A stretch of DNA of 64,000 nucleotides, from positions 7,113,001 through 7,177,000 of the forward strand of contig NZ_CP107964.1 in the NCBI RefSeq assembly GCF_041434935.1, in the 5' to 3' direction. The notes under the pieces were generated by a model, which ran no database searches, was not told where the DNA came from, and was given only the letters and a program-made list of their open reading frames with translations. This DNA is from Kitasatospora sp. NBC_00374. GTDB taxonomy: Bacteria > Actinomycetota > Actinomycetes > Streptomycetales > Streptomycetaceae. Made by a program: the position numbers and the translations under genes. Positions 47,870-56,533 of this stretch are shown here, piece after piece. Each line of letters begins with the position of its first letter. The first letter of the stretch is position 1.

Positions 47870-48268
47870 CACGCGCTCCTCCAGGGTGTCCGGGCCGGTG
47901 GCGGTGCGGGCGGGTCGGTGATCGTCCGCGACCCGCGGCCCGGCGGGGCCGACTCCCCGCACGATCGCAGGAAAGCCCGGCCGCCGCATCCGGTCCCGCC
48001 GGGACGCCGTCACCCGGCGTCCCGTGCCGAGCCGTTCGCGGCCGCCGTGCCCGGCAGGTCCGGCGGGCGGCATCAGCACGGTGTCCACCAGGTGGACGGA
48101 GGCGTCGGAGGTCCGGATGCCGTCGCAGACGACCTCGGCGTCACCGTCGAGCCCGCCACCGGATCACCCCTGCCGACCGGTACCCCGGTCCTGCTGTCCC
48201 GCTCACCGCGCAGAGCGCCGCGGGCGGGCCGGCAGCCGGCCACCGTGCGCGCCGCCGAGCGGGAGCCG
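47870..48268. other. 399-base gap holding a degenerate fasciclin fragment
   Basis: No intact gene is seen here. The right part holds a fasciclin-like (FAS1) C-terminal remnant on the minus strand (48030-48230). The left part (47870-48030) shows only GC-rich sequence. The GH92 stop at 48269 forms the right edge. Confidence 0.5.
48030..48230 (-). pseudogene. Fasciclin (FAS1) domain C-terminal remnant
   Basis: On the minus strand one frame reads GDAEVVCDGIRTSDASVHLVDTVLMPP in pieces. DASVHLVDTVLMPP closely matches the end of FAS1 domains (NGxVHVIDxVLLPP), and DAEVVCDGIRT matches the preceding strand. A stop codon interrupts this frame just upstream, and a neighbouring frame continues with GERDSRTGVPVGRGDPVAG, so a frameshift seems to separate them. 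The N-terminal 80-100 residues of the domain are absent. I judge it a decayed gene; nothing indicates expression. Confidence 0.45.
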
Positions 48269-51028
48269 TCAGCGGTGGTGCGCCGCGCGGGGCACGTCCC
48301 ACCGCTGGGCGCCGCCGCCGTCGCAGGCGCGCAGCCGTGGCCCGGCCCCGCCGCCCGCGTCATCGGAGGCGTCGAGGCAGCGGCCGGTGGGCTGGTGGAG
48401 CAGTGAACCGTCCGGGCGGGGCCACCACTGCTGGGCTCCGGTGCCGTCGCAGGTCCGCAGCCGGACGGCGGCGCCGCCGACCTCCAGGCAGCTGCCGAGC
48501 GCGCGCAGGGTCCCGTCGGAGGCCGTCGTCCAGCGCTGCGAGGCCGCGCCGGGCTCGCACGCCCCGAGGCCGACGGCGGTCGCGCCGGCGGCCGGGTCGG
48601 TGGCCGGGTCGGTGGCCGGTGCCGTGGCGCCGAGGCAGCTGCCGCCCGGGCCGCCGATCGGTCCGGTGGCCGGCCGGGCGGGGCCGACGTCGAAGGAGGG
48701 CGGTGCGTCCTCGGGCGCGCTGCCCCAGGCGGTGTCGGGCTGCTCGGCGAGCGTGAAGGCCACCGTCCCGCCGCGGCGCAGGAGGTGCTCGCCGAGCCAG
48801 GGGCGCTGCGACGGCCGGGAGTCCACCGTGAGCGCGTGGACGTAGCGGGCCGCCTCGGACGCCCCCGGCGCCGAGACGTCGATCACGGCGCCGTTGCCCC
48901 GGCGGACGGTGACGGCGGGGAACAGCGGGCTGGCCAGCACCAGTTCGGCGCGGCCGGGTACCTGCGGGTACATGCCGAGGGCGGCCCAGACCGCCCACGC
49001 GGACGTCTGCCCGAGGTCGTCGTTGCCCGGTTCGCCGTCGGGGGCGTCCGCGAAGAGTGTGGTCAGCGCCCGCCGCACGACGTCCTGGGAGCGGTACGGG
49101 CGGCCCGCGTAGGCGTACGCCCACGGGACGTTGGACGAGGGCTCGTTGCCGAGGTAGGCGCGCGCGGCGTCGGGCCCGGCGTTGAGCTCGGTGAAGAACT
49201 GGTCCAGCCGGTCGGCGGCCGCCGCGTCGCCGCCCATCGCGTCGAACAGGCCGCGGTGGTTGTACGGGACCATCCAGGCGTACTGCCCGGCGCTGCCCTC
49301 GACGAAGCCGCTCTGCTGGGCGGGCCGGAAGCCGGGCCACGTCCCGTCACTGCGGCGCGGTTGGAGGTAGCGGCTCGTGGCGTTGAGCAGGTTGCGCCAG
49401 TTCGCCGATCGGTGCAGCAGGGCGTCACGGGTGTCGCGTTCGCCGATCCGGCCGGCCAGTTGGGCGAGGGCGAAGTCGGCGCTGGTGTACTCCAGGGTGG
49501 TGGCGGCCGTGCCCCACACCCCGCCGGCGTCGGTCGGGACGTAGCCGATCGCGTCGTAGCGGTCGTGGCCCGGGCGCTCGCGGGCGTCCCGGCGGCCGGC
49601 CAGGGCGAGGCGGAGCAGTCCGGCCGCGTCGAAGTCGGTGCCGCCGAAAGCGTGGATGGTGGCGGCGATGAGCGGCAGCGGGTCGCCGACCATCACCCCG
49701 GTGCCCCCGTTGGCCAGCGTCCAGCGGTCGAAGTAACCGGCGGTGGCGCCCTGGTCGACGATCGACTGGGCGATGTCGGCGGCCCGCGCGGGGTCGAGCA
49801 GGGCGATGAGCTGGACCTGCGACCGGTAGACGTCCCAGCCGGAGTAGTCGGCGTACTGGGCGTGGCCGGGCCGCGCGGTACGGACCGTTCCGTCGAAGCC
49901 GGGGTAGCTGCCGTCGGTGTCGCTGAGCAGGCTCGGGTGCAGCGTCGCGTGGTACAGCGCCGTGTAGAACACCCGGCGCTGCGCGGTGGTGCCGCCGGAC
50001 ACGGCGATCCGGCCGAGCAGGTCGTTCCAGGCGCCGCGCGCCGCCGACCTGACCCGCTCGAAACCCGAACCGCGTTGCTCGGCGCGGAGGTTGGCAAGGG
50101 CGCCCGCGGCACTGACGAACGAGATGCCGACCCGGGCGGTGACCGTGCGGCTCGCCGTGGTGTCGAAGGAGACCAGGGCCTTCGCGCCGGACTCCGTCCG
50201 GGCCGCCGTACCGGCCCCGGGGTTCAGCAGACGCGTCCCGTCCGGGCGGGCCGGCTGCGGGGCGACGCCCTCGCTCCCGCCGGCGGCGCTGCGCCGGCCG
50301 GTGTCGACGCCGCCGGAGCGGACGACGCCCGCACTGCTGAACGGCCGGTCGAACTCGGCGTGGAAGTAGACCCGGTAGCGGTTCCCGGTGCCGCAGAAAC
50401 CGCCGCTGTCGGTGTAGCCCGTGATGGTGTCGGTGCCGATGGTCAGCGCGCCGGAGGCCCGGTTGAACGCCCGGCCGGCGTCGACGGTGAGCGAGGCGGT
50501 GTGGCCCTCGGGGTAGGTGAAGCGGGCGATGCCCGAGCGCGGGGTCGCGGCCAGTTCGGTCCGCAGCCCGTTGGCGAAGGTGACGGCGTACGAGCCCGGG
50601 GCGATCACCTCGTCCTCGTGCCGGAACTCCGTGTGGTCCACCGGCGTGCCGTCCAGCACGGGCAGGAACGGAGTGGTGCCGTAGTCCCCGCAGCCCGCGC
50701 CGGAGATGTGGGTGAGGCTGAAGCCGGCGATCCGGTGGTCGTCGTACAGGTAGCCGCCGTGCTGGTACGTCGCGGTGTCCGGGCTCCACTGCACCATGCC
50801 GAACGGCGCCGAGGCACCGGGGAAGGTGTTGCCGGCGCCGCCGCCGTGGCCGAAGTCCGGCGCGCCCTGCCTGGTCCCGACGTAGGCGTTGACGTACCTC
50901 GCCGGGTCGTGGACGGTGACCCGGGCCGGGGCGGCCGCCGCACCCGCCGGTGCGGACAGCAGCCCCGCCAGCACGGCCGCGGCGGCGCCCGCGGCGAGTG
51001 CGGACGACATGGACCTGAACCGCTGCAC
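48269..51028 (-). CDS. Secreted GH92 alpha-mannosidase with C-terminal ricin-type lectin domain
   Basis: A 919-residue protein. The signal peptide is MQRFRSMSSALAAGAAAAVL followed by an Ala-rich cleavage region to about residue 33. The GH92 region (about 40-785) has VGTRQGAPDFGHGGGAGNTFPGAS-type N-terminal motifs, the acid Glu in EGSAGQYAWMVP and GNDDLGQTSAW for the base Asp. In VPYN the usual VPHD is altered. The C-terminal beta-trefoil (about 795-919) has three QxW-type repeats (SQRWTT, QQWWPR, AQRWDV). GH92 enzymes are calcium-dependent exo-alpha-mannosidases, and the lectin domain would bind host or fungal glycans. The GTG at 51028 has AGGAGG immediately upstream. Confidence 0.9.
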   Translation of the reverse strand: MQRFRSMSSALAAGAAAAVLAGLLSAPAGAAAAPARVTVHDPARYVNAYVGTRQGAPDFGHGGGAGNTFPGASAPFGMVQWSPDTATYQHGGYLYDDHRIAGFSLTHISGAGCGDYGTTPFLPVLDGTPVDHTEFRHEDEVIAPGSYAVTFANGLRTELAATPRSGIARFTYPEGHTASLTVDAGRAFNRASGALTIGTDTITGYTDSGGFCGTGNRYRVYFHAEFDRPFSSAGVVRSGGVDTGRRSAAGGSEGVAPQPARPDGTRLLNPGAGTAARTESGAKALVSFDTTASRTVTARVGISFVSAAGALANLRAEQRGSGFERVRSAARGAWNDLLGRIAVSGGTTAQRRVFYTALYHATLHPSLLSDTDGSYPGFDGTVRTARPGHAQYADYSGWDVYRSQVQLIALLDPARAADIAQSIVDQGATAGYFDRWTLANGGTGVMVGDPLPLIAATIHAFGGTDFDAAGLLRLALAGRRDARERPGHDRYDAIGYVPTDAGGVWGTAATTLEYTSADFALAQLAGRIGERDTRDALLHRSANWRNLLNATSRYLQPRRSDGTWPGFRPAQQSGFVEGSAGQYAWMVPYNHRGLFDAMGGDAAAADRLDQFFTELNAGPDAARAYLGNEPSSNVPWAYAYAGRPYRSQDVVRRALTTLFADAPDGEPGNDDLGQTSAWAVWAALGMYPQVPGRAELVLASPLFPAVTVRRGNGAVIDVSAPGASEAARYVHALTVDSRPSQRPWLGEHLLRRGGTVAFTLAEQPDTAWGSAPEDAPPSFDVGPARPATGPIGGPGGSCLGATAPATDPATDPAAGATAVGLGACEPGAASQRWTTASDGTLRALGSCLEVGGAAVRLRTCDGTGAQQWWPRPDGSLLHQPTGRCLDASDDAGGGAGPRLRACDGGGAQRWDVPRAAHHR

Positions 51029-51106
51029 TGCGCCTCCTACGACTGTCGGACCGTCGGCACATCGTGCAGGCCGGACCCGGGCCGACCGGGCGGCGACAGG
51101 CGGGGA

Positions 51107-51141
51107 GTCCCCCGCCCGGACCAACCGGTCGGGCGGGGGAC
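51107..51141 (-). terminator. Terminator of the EF-G paralogue
   Basis: GTCCCCCGCCCG and its complement form a 12-base stem, with three further base pairs (ACC/GGT) inside. The hairpin lies between the EF-G paralogue stop and the GH92 start, both read leftward. Confidence 0.75.
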
Positions 51142-51172
51142 CCCTTCGGGACGGCCCGGGACGGCCGAACGG

Positions 51173-53266
51173 CTACCGGGCGGGTGCCGGGGCCGGTGCC
51201 GGGGCGTAGCCGGTGGGCCGGGCGGTGAAGGTGCCGCGGCCCTGGGTACGGCTGCGCAGCCGGGTCGCGTAGCCGAACAGCTCGGCCAGCGGCACGGTCG
51301 CGGTCACCACCGCGGTGCCGGCGCGTGCGGTGGAGCCCGTGACCCGGCCGCGGCGGGCGGCCAGGTCGCCGAGCACCCCGCCGACGGCGTCCTCGGGCAC
51401 GGTCGCGGTGACCTCGACCACCGGTTCGAGCAGCTGCATCGCGCCGGCCCGCAGCGCCGCCCGGAGGGCGAGCCGGCCCGCGGTGCGGAAGGCCAGCTCC
51501 GAGGAGTCCTTGGCGTGGGTCGCGCCGTCCGTCAGGGTGACCCGGACACCCGTCACCGGGTGCCCGCCGAGCGGACCCTCGGCGAGGGCGTCCCGGCAGC
51601 CCGCCTCGACCGCACGCACGTACTCCTGCGGCACCCGCCCGCCGACGACGGTCGACCGGAACTCGAACTCCGGCCGGCCGTCGCCGTCACCGGCGGCCCC
51701 GAGCGGCTCCGTGTCCAGCACGACATGGGCGAACTGGCCCGCGCCGCCGTCCTGTTTGACGTGCCGGTAGACCAGCCCGGACACGCCGCGGGCGACCGTC
51801 TCGCGGTAGGCCACCTGGGGCCGGCCGACGTTGACGTCCAGCCCGAGGGCGCGCCGGATCTTCTCCACCGCGACCTCCAGATGCAGCTCGCCCATGCCCG
51901 ACAGCACCGTCTGACCGGTCTCCCGGTCGGTGCGCACGGCCAGTGACGGGTCCTCCTCGACCAGCCGTGCCAGCGCCGACATCAGCCGTTCGGTGTCGGC
52001 GCTCCGCCGGGCCTCCACCGCCACCGAGACCACCGGGTCGGCCGCGGTCGGAGGTTCGAGGACCAGCGGCGCCGAGGGCGCGCACAGGGTGGCTCCGGCG
52101 CGGGCGGCCTTCGGCCCGACCACCGCGACGATGTCGCCGGCCAGCGCCTGCTCGACCTCCGCGTGCCGGTCGGCCTGCACCCGCAGGATCCGGGCGATCC
52201 GCTCGGTGCGCCGCGCGCCCGCGTCCATGACGGTGTCTCCCTTCCGCATCGTTCCCGAGTACACCCGCAGGTAGGTGAGCCGCCCGGTGGCGGTCGAGTT
52301 CACCTTGAACACCAGCGCGGCGAGGGGCGCCGCCGGATCGGCGGCCCGCTCCTGCACGCCGCCGTCGTCGGTGCCGGCCGTCGTGCCGCGGACCGCCGGG
52401 ACGTCCAGCGGCGACGGCAGGTACGCCACGGCGGCGTCCAGCAGCGGCTCGACGCCGCGGTTGCGGTACGCCGATCCGCACAGCACCACCACCGCCTCGC
52501 CGGTCCGGGTGAGGTCGCGCAGGGCGGCGGCCAGGGTCGGCGCGGAGATTGTCGAGTGCGTGCAGAACTCCTCCAGCGCGGCCGGGTGGAGCTCCGCCAC
52601 CGCCTCCTCCAGCAGGCGCCGGCGTCGCTGTGCCTCCTCGCGCAGGCCGTCCGACACCTCGCCCTCCTCGAAGGTGTCGCGCCCGTCGGCCCAGACCAGC
52701 GACCGCATGCGCAGCAGGTCCACCACGCCGGTGAAGCCGTCCTCCGCGCCGATCGGCAGCTGGACCACCAGCGGGACGGTGTGCAGCCGCTCCCGGATCG
52801 AGGCGACGGCCGCGTCGAGGTCGGCACCGGCCCGGTCCAGCTTGTTGACGAAGGCGATCCGCGGAACGCCGTGCCGGTCGGCCTGCCGCCACACCGACTC
52901 GCTCTGCGGCTCGACTCCCGCGACGGCGTCGAACACGGCGATCGCGCCGTCGAGCACCCGCAGCGAGCGTTCGACCTCGTCGGAGAAGTCGACGTGGCCG
53001 GGGGTGTCGATCAGGTTGACCCGGTGGCCGGCCCAGTCGCAGCTGACGGCCGCGGCGAAGATGGTGATCCCGCGGTCGCGTTCCTGGGAGTCGAAGTCGG
53101 TGACGGTGGTGCCGTCGTGGACCTCACCCCGCTTGTGGGTGCTGCCGGTGAGGTACAGGATCCGTTCGGTGACGGTGGTCTTGCCGGCGTCGACGTGGGC
53201 GAGGATGCCCAGGTTGCGGACGGCGGTCAGCGGGCTGGTGGGGCGGGGGTGAAGGTCGGTACGCAC
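51173..53266 (-). CDS. Elongation factor G paralogue
   Basis: A 697-residue translational GTPase with full EF-G architecture. The P-loop is AHVDAGKT, switch I contains RGITI, then DTPGHVDF and NKLD. Domain II, the domain III region with GMGELHLEV, domain IV with [10 protein letters not shown] and domain V follow. The main fusA normally lies in the str operon with rpsL and rpsG, so this isolated copy in an accessory region is a paralogue. The family includes EF-G2 types of unclear function and fusidic-acid-resistant alleles. A 39-residue open frame and a small hairpin lie in its leader. The C-terminus is a Pro/Ala tail (PAPAPAPAR). Confidence 0.92.
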   Translation of the reverse strand: MRTDLHPRPTSPLTAVRNLGILAHVDAGKTTVTERILYLTGSTHKRGEVHDGTTVTDFDSQERDRGITIFAAAVSCDWAGHRVNLIDTPGHVDFSDEVERSLRVLDGAIAVFDAVAGVEPQSESVWRQADRHGVPRIAFVNKLDRAGADLDAAVASIRERLHTVPLVVQLPIGAEDGFTGVVDLLRMRSLVWADGRDTFEEGEVSDGLREEAQRRRRLLEEAVAELHPAALEEFCTHSTISAPTLAAALRDLTRTGEAVVVLCGSAYRNRGVEPLLDAAVAYLPSPLDVPAVRGTTAGTDDGGVQERAADPAAPLAALVFKVNSTATGRLTYLRVYSGTMRKGDTVMDAGARRTERIARILRVQADRHAEVEQALAGDIVAVVGPKAARAGATLCAPSAPLVLEPPTAADPVVSVAVEARRSADTERLMSALARLVEEDPSLAVRTDRETGQTVLSGMGELHLEVAVEKIRRALGLDVNVGRPQVAYRETVARGVSGLVYRHVKQDGGAGQFAHVVLDTEPLGAAGDGDGRPEFEFRSTVVGGRVPQEYVRAVEAGCRDALAEGPLGGHPVTGVRVTLTDGATHAKDSSELAFRTAGRLALRAALRAGAMQLLEPVVEVTATVPEDAVGGVLGDLAARRGRVTGSTARAGTAVVTATVPLAELFGYATRLRSRTQGRGTFTARPTGYAPAPAPAPAR

Positions 53267-53322
53267 GGCCCAGGGCCTTTCGGAGTGATCCGGGAGTGGG
53301 GCGGCGCGATCTCCGGACGAAC

Positions 53323-53340
53323 CGGCCTGTGGTCAGGCCG
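53323..53340 (-). other. Small hairpin in the EF-G paralogue leader
   Basis: CGGCCTG-TGGT-CAGGCCG, a perfect 7-base stem with a 4-base loop, lies between the 39-codon frame and the EF-G paralogue start. It could be an attenuator or simply a weak terminator of the short frame. Confidence 0.4.
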
Positions 53341-53403
53341 CGTTGGGACCCCCGTGCGGCGGGGCAGGCCGGCCCGGCGGTTCACCACCGGGCGCGGAGG
53401 GGG

Positions 53404-53523
53404 TCAGACGGTCGTCGTCGCGGACGTCCGGTGCAGGCCGCGCAGCCTGCACCGGGCGCACGAAGACACCAGGATCACCTCGTACCGCGACGGGGGGACG
53501 ACGACAGCGGTGCGGTTGCGCAC
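53404..53523 (-). CDS. Small ORF (39 aa) upstream of the EF-G paralogue
   Basis: A GTG-started frame of 39 residues (MRNRTAVVVPPSRYEVILVS, then CARC and a basic tail) with a good ribosome binding site, GAGGGGAG seven bases upstream. It contains a CxxC pair. It lies 137 bases upstream of the EF-G paralogue on the same strand, separated by a small hairpin. It could be a leader peptide or a small protein. I recognise no family, and the coding case rests on the ribosome binding site and position only. Confidence 0.35.
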   Translation of the reverse strand: MRNRTAVVVPPSRYEVILVSSCARCRLRGLHRTSATTTV

Positions 53524-53654
53524 GGCCGTTCTCCCCTCACTCGTCACGGGGCGCGCCGGCCCTGACGGTCGCGGCGCGCGATCGATGACGAGTCTAGGGA
53601 CGCCGCCGCGGCCGGGGAACCGGTTTTCCGGGCAGGCGGTCGGTGGGCCGGCGG

Positions 53655-55517
53655 TCAGCCGCAGTGCACCGCCCGGTTGCCGAGGCTGCCCGACGTGGTG
53701 GCCGTGACCCCGTTCCAGGTGATGCTGCCGAATCCGGTGATGCACTTGGCCGCGGCGTTCACCTTCACCGGCCCGGCGTACTTGGCGAAACTGCCCTCGT
53801 CGTTGGCGGTGGTGCCCGCCACCGGCGAGCAGCTGTTGGAGGGGGCGGTGTTGCTGCAGCGGCTGATGCTCGCCTTGACCGCGGAGGCCGTGCCGTAGCC
53901 GCTGTTGGCCGTCTTGATGGTGGCCGCGCAGTTGTTGCCGGTGGAGCCGTCGAAGTAGAGGTAGTAGTAGCCGAACACGACACCGGTGCTGGTCTTGACC
54001 GGGTAGCTGTCGATCAGCCCGCCACTGCACCCGTACGCCGCGGCGCCCGTCGCGGGTGAGGCGGGCGGGTTCGGGACGGGGGCGGCGGTCGTGCCGCCGG
54101 GGGCGGGGGCGGTGGCCCCCGGGGTGGTGCCGGGGGCGGGGGTGGTCCCGGCCCGGGTGGTCGCGGCCGGACCGGGAGTACCGGTCGAGCCGGCGGCCGG
54201 CGGGGCGGAGGCCGAGGCTCCGGGGGCCGTCGGGCTCTCGGCCGGCGCCGTGGAGGACTCGGCGGCGGCGGAGGCGGCCGCCTGCTCGGAGGCGGAGCCG
54301 AACGGGATGGCACCGGCGCCGTCCGGACCGATGGCCTTTCCGCCCGCGTCCACCGTCCGGGTGGGCCGGCCGCCGTCGGCCCCGGCGCCCTGGCTGCCGA
54401 CCGCCCAGACCAGCCCGGAGATCAGGGCCAGGGCGAGCGCGCTGCCGGCGGCGGCCAGGCCGGCCCGACGGCCCGACGGCCGGCGCCACCAGGGCTCCGG
54501 CTCGAAGTTCCCGAACGGGGTGTCCATGGTCACGGCCGCCGGTGTGGCTATCGGCGTGGGCACCGGCACTGGCACCGGCACCGGCTGCGCCGCCGCGGCG
54601 GCCGTCGCCGGGAAGCCGGCGATGCGCGGGGCGGGGGTGTGCGCAGCGGTGGCCGCCGCCGTGGTCCCCGCCGTTGCCACCGTCGTGGTCCCCGCAGCCA
54701 CCGTGCCCAGCAGCGCCGCGACCTCGGCGGCGCTCTCCGGCCGCTCCTGCGGCGCCTTCGCCAGCAGGTGGAGGACGAGCTCGTCCAGCCCGGCGGGGAT
54801 GCCGGCCCGGCGCAGGCTCGGGGCGGCCGGTGCCTCCCGCAGGTGCGCGCCGAACTGCACGGTCACCTCGCGGTGCCCGAACGGCGTTGCGCCGGTGAGC
54901 AGTTGGTAGAGGATGCAGCCGACCGCGTACAGATCGCTGCGGTGGTCGGCCTCCTGGTCGCCGCGGACCTGCTCCGGCGACATCCAGGGGACGCGGCCCA
55001 GGCCGGTGTCGGCCCCGCCGGCCGGCTCGGGTCCCCGTGCGGGCCGGAGCCGGGCGATTCCGAGGCCGAGGATCTTCACCGTCCCGTCCTCGGTGAGGAC
55101 GAGGTCGGCCGGCGTGAGGTGGTGGTGCACCACACCGGCCTCGTGCGCGGCCGCCAGGCCGGCGCAGATCTGCCGGGCCCAGTCCACGGCCCGCGCGGCC
55201 CCCGGCGCCCCCTCGGCGGCCAGGAGCTCGTCCAGGGCGCGCCCGGTCACCCGGTCCGTCACCACGAACAGCTCGCTGCCGTCACGGCCGAACTCGTGGA
55301 CGGCGGCGAGGTGGGGATGGTCCGTCAGCGCGGCCGCGGCACCGGCCTCGGCGGCGAGCCGCTCGGCGTCCTCGGGCGAGAGCTCGGCCTCGGCGACGAC
55401 CGTGAGGGCCACGGTGCGGTCGAGCTGCCGGTCGTGTGCCGCCCAGGCGGTTCCCGTCCCGCCGGAGCCCAGGTGTTCCATCAGCTCGTAGCGTCCGCCG
55501 AGCAGCTGCCCCTCCAT
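53655..55517 (-). CDS. Membrane-anchored pseudokinase of the PknB type with exported C-terminal domain
   Basis: A 620-residue protein. Residues about 10-270 have the serine/threonine kinase fold, with a Gly-rich loop LGSGGTGTAW. The catalytic residues are lost: the VAIK Lys is T39, HRD is H131-H-H133, the catalytic-loop Lys is T135 and the Asn D138, and DFG is G151-L-G153. SPEQ (APE-type) and later helices are kept. An Ala/Thr-rich linker leads to a transmembrane helix (near 350-375, LAAAGSALALALISGLVWAV). A Pro/Thr/Ala linker and a cysteine-containing extracellular domain (about 495-620) follow. It probably binds ligand or partner rather than phosphorylating. It is divergent from an SDR gene. 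Confidence 0.9.
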   Translation of the reverse strand: MEGQLLGGRYELMEHLGSGGTGTAWAAHDRQLDRTVALTVVAEAELSPEDAERLAAEAGAAAALTDHPHLAAVHEFGRDGSELFVVTDRVTGRALDELLAAEGAPGAARAVDWARQICAGLAAAHEAGVVHHHLTPADLVLTEDGTVKILGLGIARLRPARGPEPAGGADTGLGRVPWMSPEQVRGDQEADHRSDLYAVGCILYQLLTGATPFGHREVTVQFGAHLREAPAAPSLRRAGIPAGLDELVLHLLAKAPQERPESAAEVAALLGTVAAGTTTVATAGTTAAATAAHTPAPRIAGFPATAAAAAQPVPVPVPVPTPIATPAAVTMDTPFGNFEPEPWWRRPSGRRAGLAAAGSALALALISGLVWAVGSQGAGADGGRPTRTVDAGGKAIGPDGAGAIPFGSASEQAAASAAAESSTAPAESPTAPGASASAPPAAGSTGTPGPAATTRAGTTPAPGTTPGATAPAPGGTTAAPVPNPPASPATGAAAYGCSGGLIDSYPVKTSTGVVFGYYYLYFDGSTGNNCAATIKTANSGYGTASAVKASISRCSNTAPSNSCSPVAGTTANDEGSFAKYAGPVKVNAAAKCITGFGSITWNGVTATTSGSLGNRAVHCG

Positions 55518-55662
55518 GGAACTTCCCTCTCCCTCGCCCGTCAGATGATCGGTCAGAACCTATCGGCAGCGCCTCGGCGGGCGTGAACCGGGGACGGTGA
55601 CCCGGTGCCGGCGGCTATGATCGAACAGTCCGTGTACGACTGCTCTGGAGAACCGAAGCCCC

Positions 55663-56490
55663 ATGGCTGATCAGCGAGTTGTCATTGTCACCGGCGGGGG
55701 AACGGGCATCGGGGCGGCGACCGCCCGGCTGCTGCGCGCCGCCGGGCACCAGGTCGTCGTCTCCGGCCGGCGGCCGGAGCCGCTGCACCGCATCGCGGCG
55801 GAGACCGGCGCCCTGGCCCACCCCTCGGACACCGGCGACCAGGACGCCGTCCGCGGCCTGGTGGACGCGGCGGTGTCGGCGTACGGGCGCCTCGACGGGC
55901 TGGTCCTGAACGCCGGTACCGGGCGCAGCGGCGCCGTCGGGGACCTGTCGGTCGAGGACTGGGACGCCGTGATCCGGACCAACCTCACCGGCCCCTTCCT
56001 GCTCCAGCGGGCCGCGCTGCCGCACCTGCTGGAGGCGCGCGGCGCGGTCGTCGCCGTCGCCTCGGTGTCCGCGCTGCGCAACGGCGCAGGCAACGCCGCG
56101 TACGCGACCTCCAAGGCCGGGCTGCTGCAGCTCTGCCGCTCCCTCGCGGTCGACTACGGCCACCGCGGGCTGCGGGCCAACGTCGTCTGCCCGGGCTGGG
56201 TGCGGACCGAGATGGCCGACCGGCGGATGGCGCGGTTCGCGGACGAGGCGGGCCTGGACGGCAGCGACGCGGCGTACCGGGAGGCGACCCGGCTCGTCCC
56301 CGCCGGCCGCGCCGGTGACCCGCAGGAGGTCGCCGAGGTGGTCGGCTGGCTGCTGTCGCCCGCCGCGAGCTTCGTCAACGGAGCGACTCTCACCGTCGAC
56401 GGCGGGGTGTCGGCGGTGGACCCCGGGACGGCCGCCTTCGACTTCCGGATCGAACCGCGCGGCGGCTCGGCGCCCTCGGCGGGCCGGTAG
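55663..56490 (+). CDS. Short-chain dehydrogenase/reductase
   Basis: A 275-residue SDR. The cofactor loop is TGGGTGIG, with NAGTG, catalytic Ser in ASVSA, YATSKAG and the C-terminal VDGGVS. Beyond the common length there is a tail of about 25 residues (AVDPGTAAFDFRIEPRGG...). Substrate unknown. It lies between the pseudokinase (divergent) and the MATE gene (convergent), and I see no operon partner. A TATGAT (55616-55621) is a plausible -10 box. Confidence 0.9.
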   Translation: MADQRVVIVTGGGTGIGAATARLLRAAGHQVVVSGRRPEPLHRIAAETGALAHPSDTGDQDAVRGLVDAAVSAYGRLDGLVLNAGTGRSGAVGDLSVEDWDAVIRTNLTGPFLLQRAALPHLLEARGAVVAVASVSALRNGAGNAAYATSKAGLLQLCRSLAVDYGHRGLRANVVCPGWVRTEMADRRMARFADEAGLDGSDAAYREATRLVPAGRAGDPQEVAEVVGWLLSPAASFVNGATLTVDGGVSAVDPGTAAFDFRIEPRGGSAPSAGR

Positions 56491-56533
56491 GGACGCCGGG
56501 GCCGGTGCCGTCCGGGGCCCGGCCGGCCCGCCG

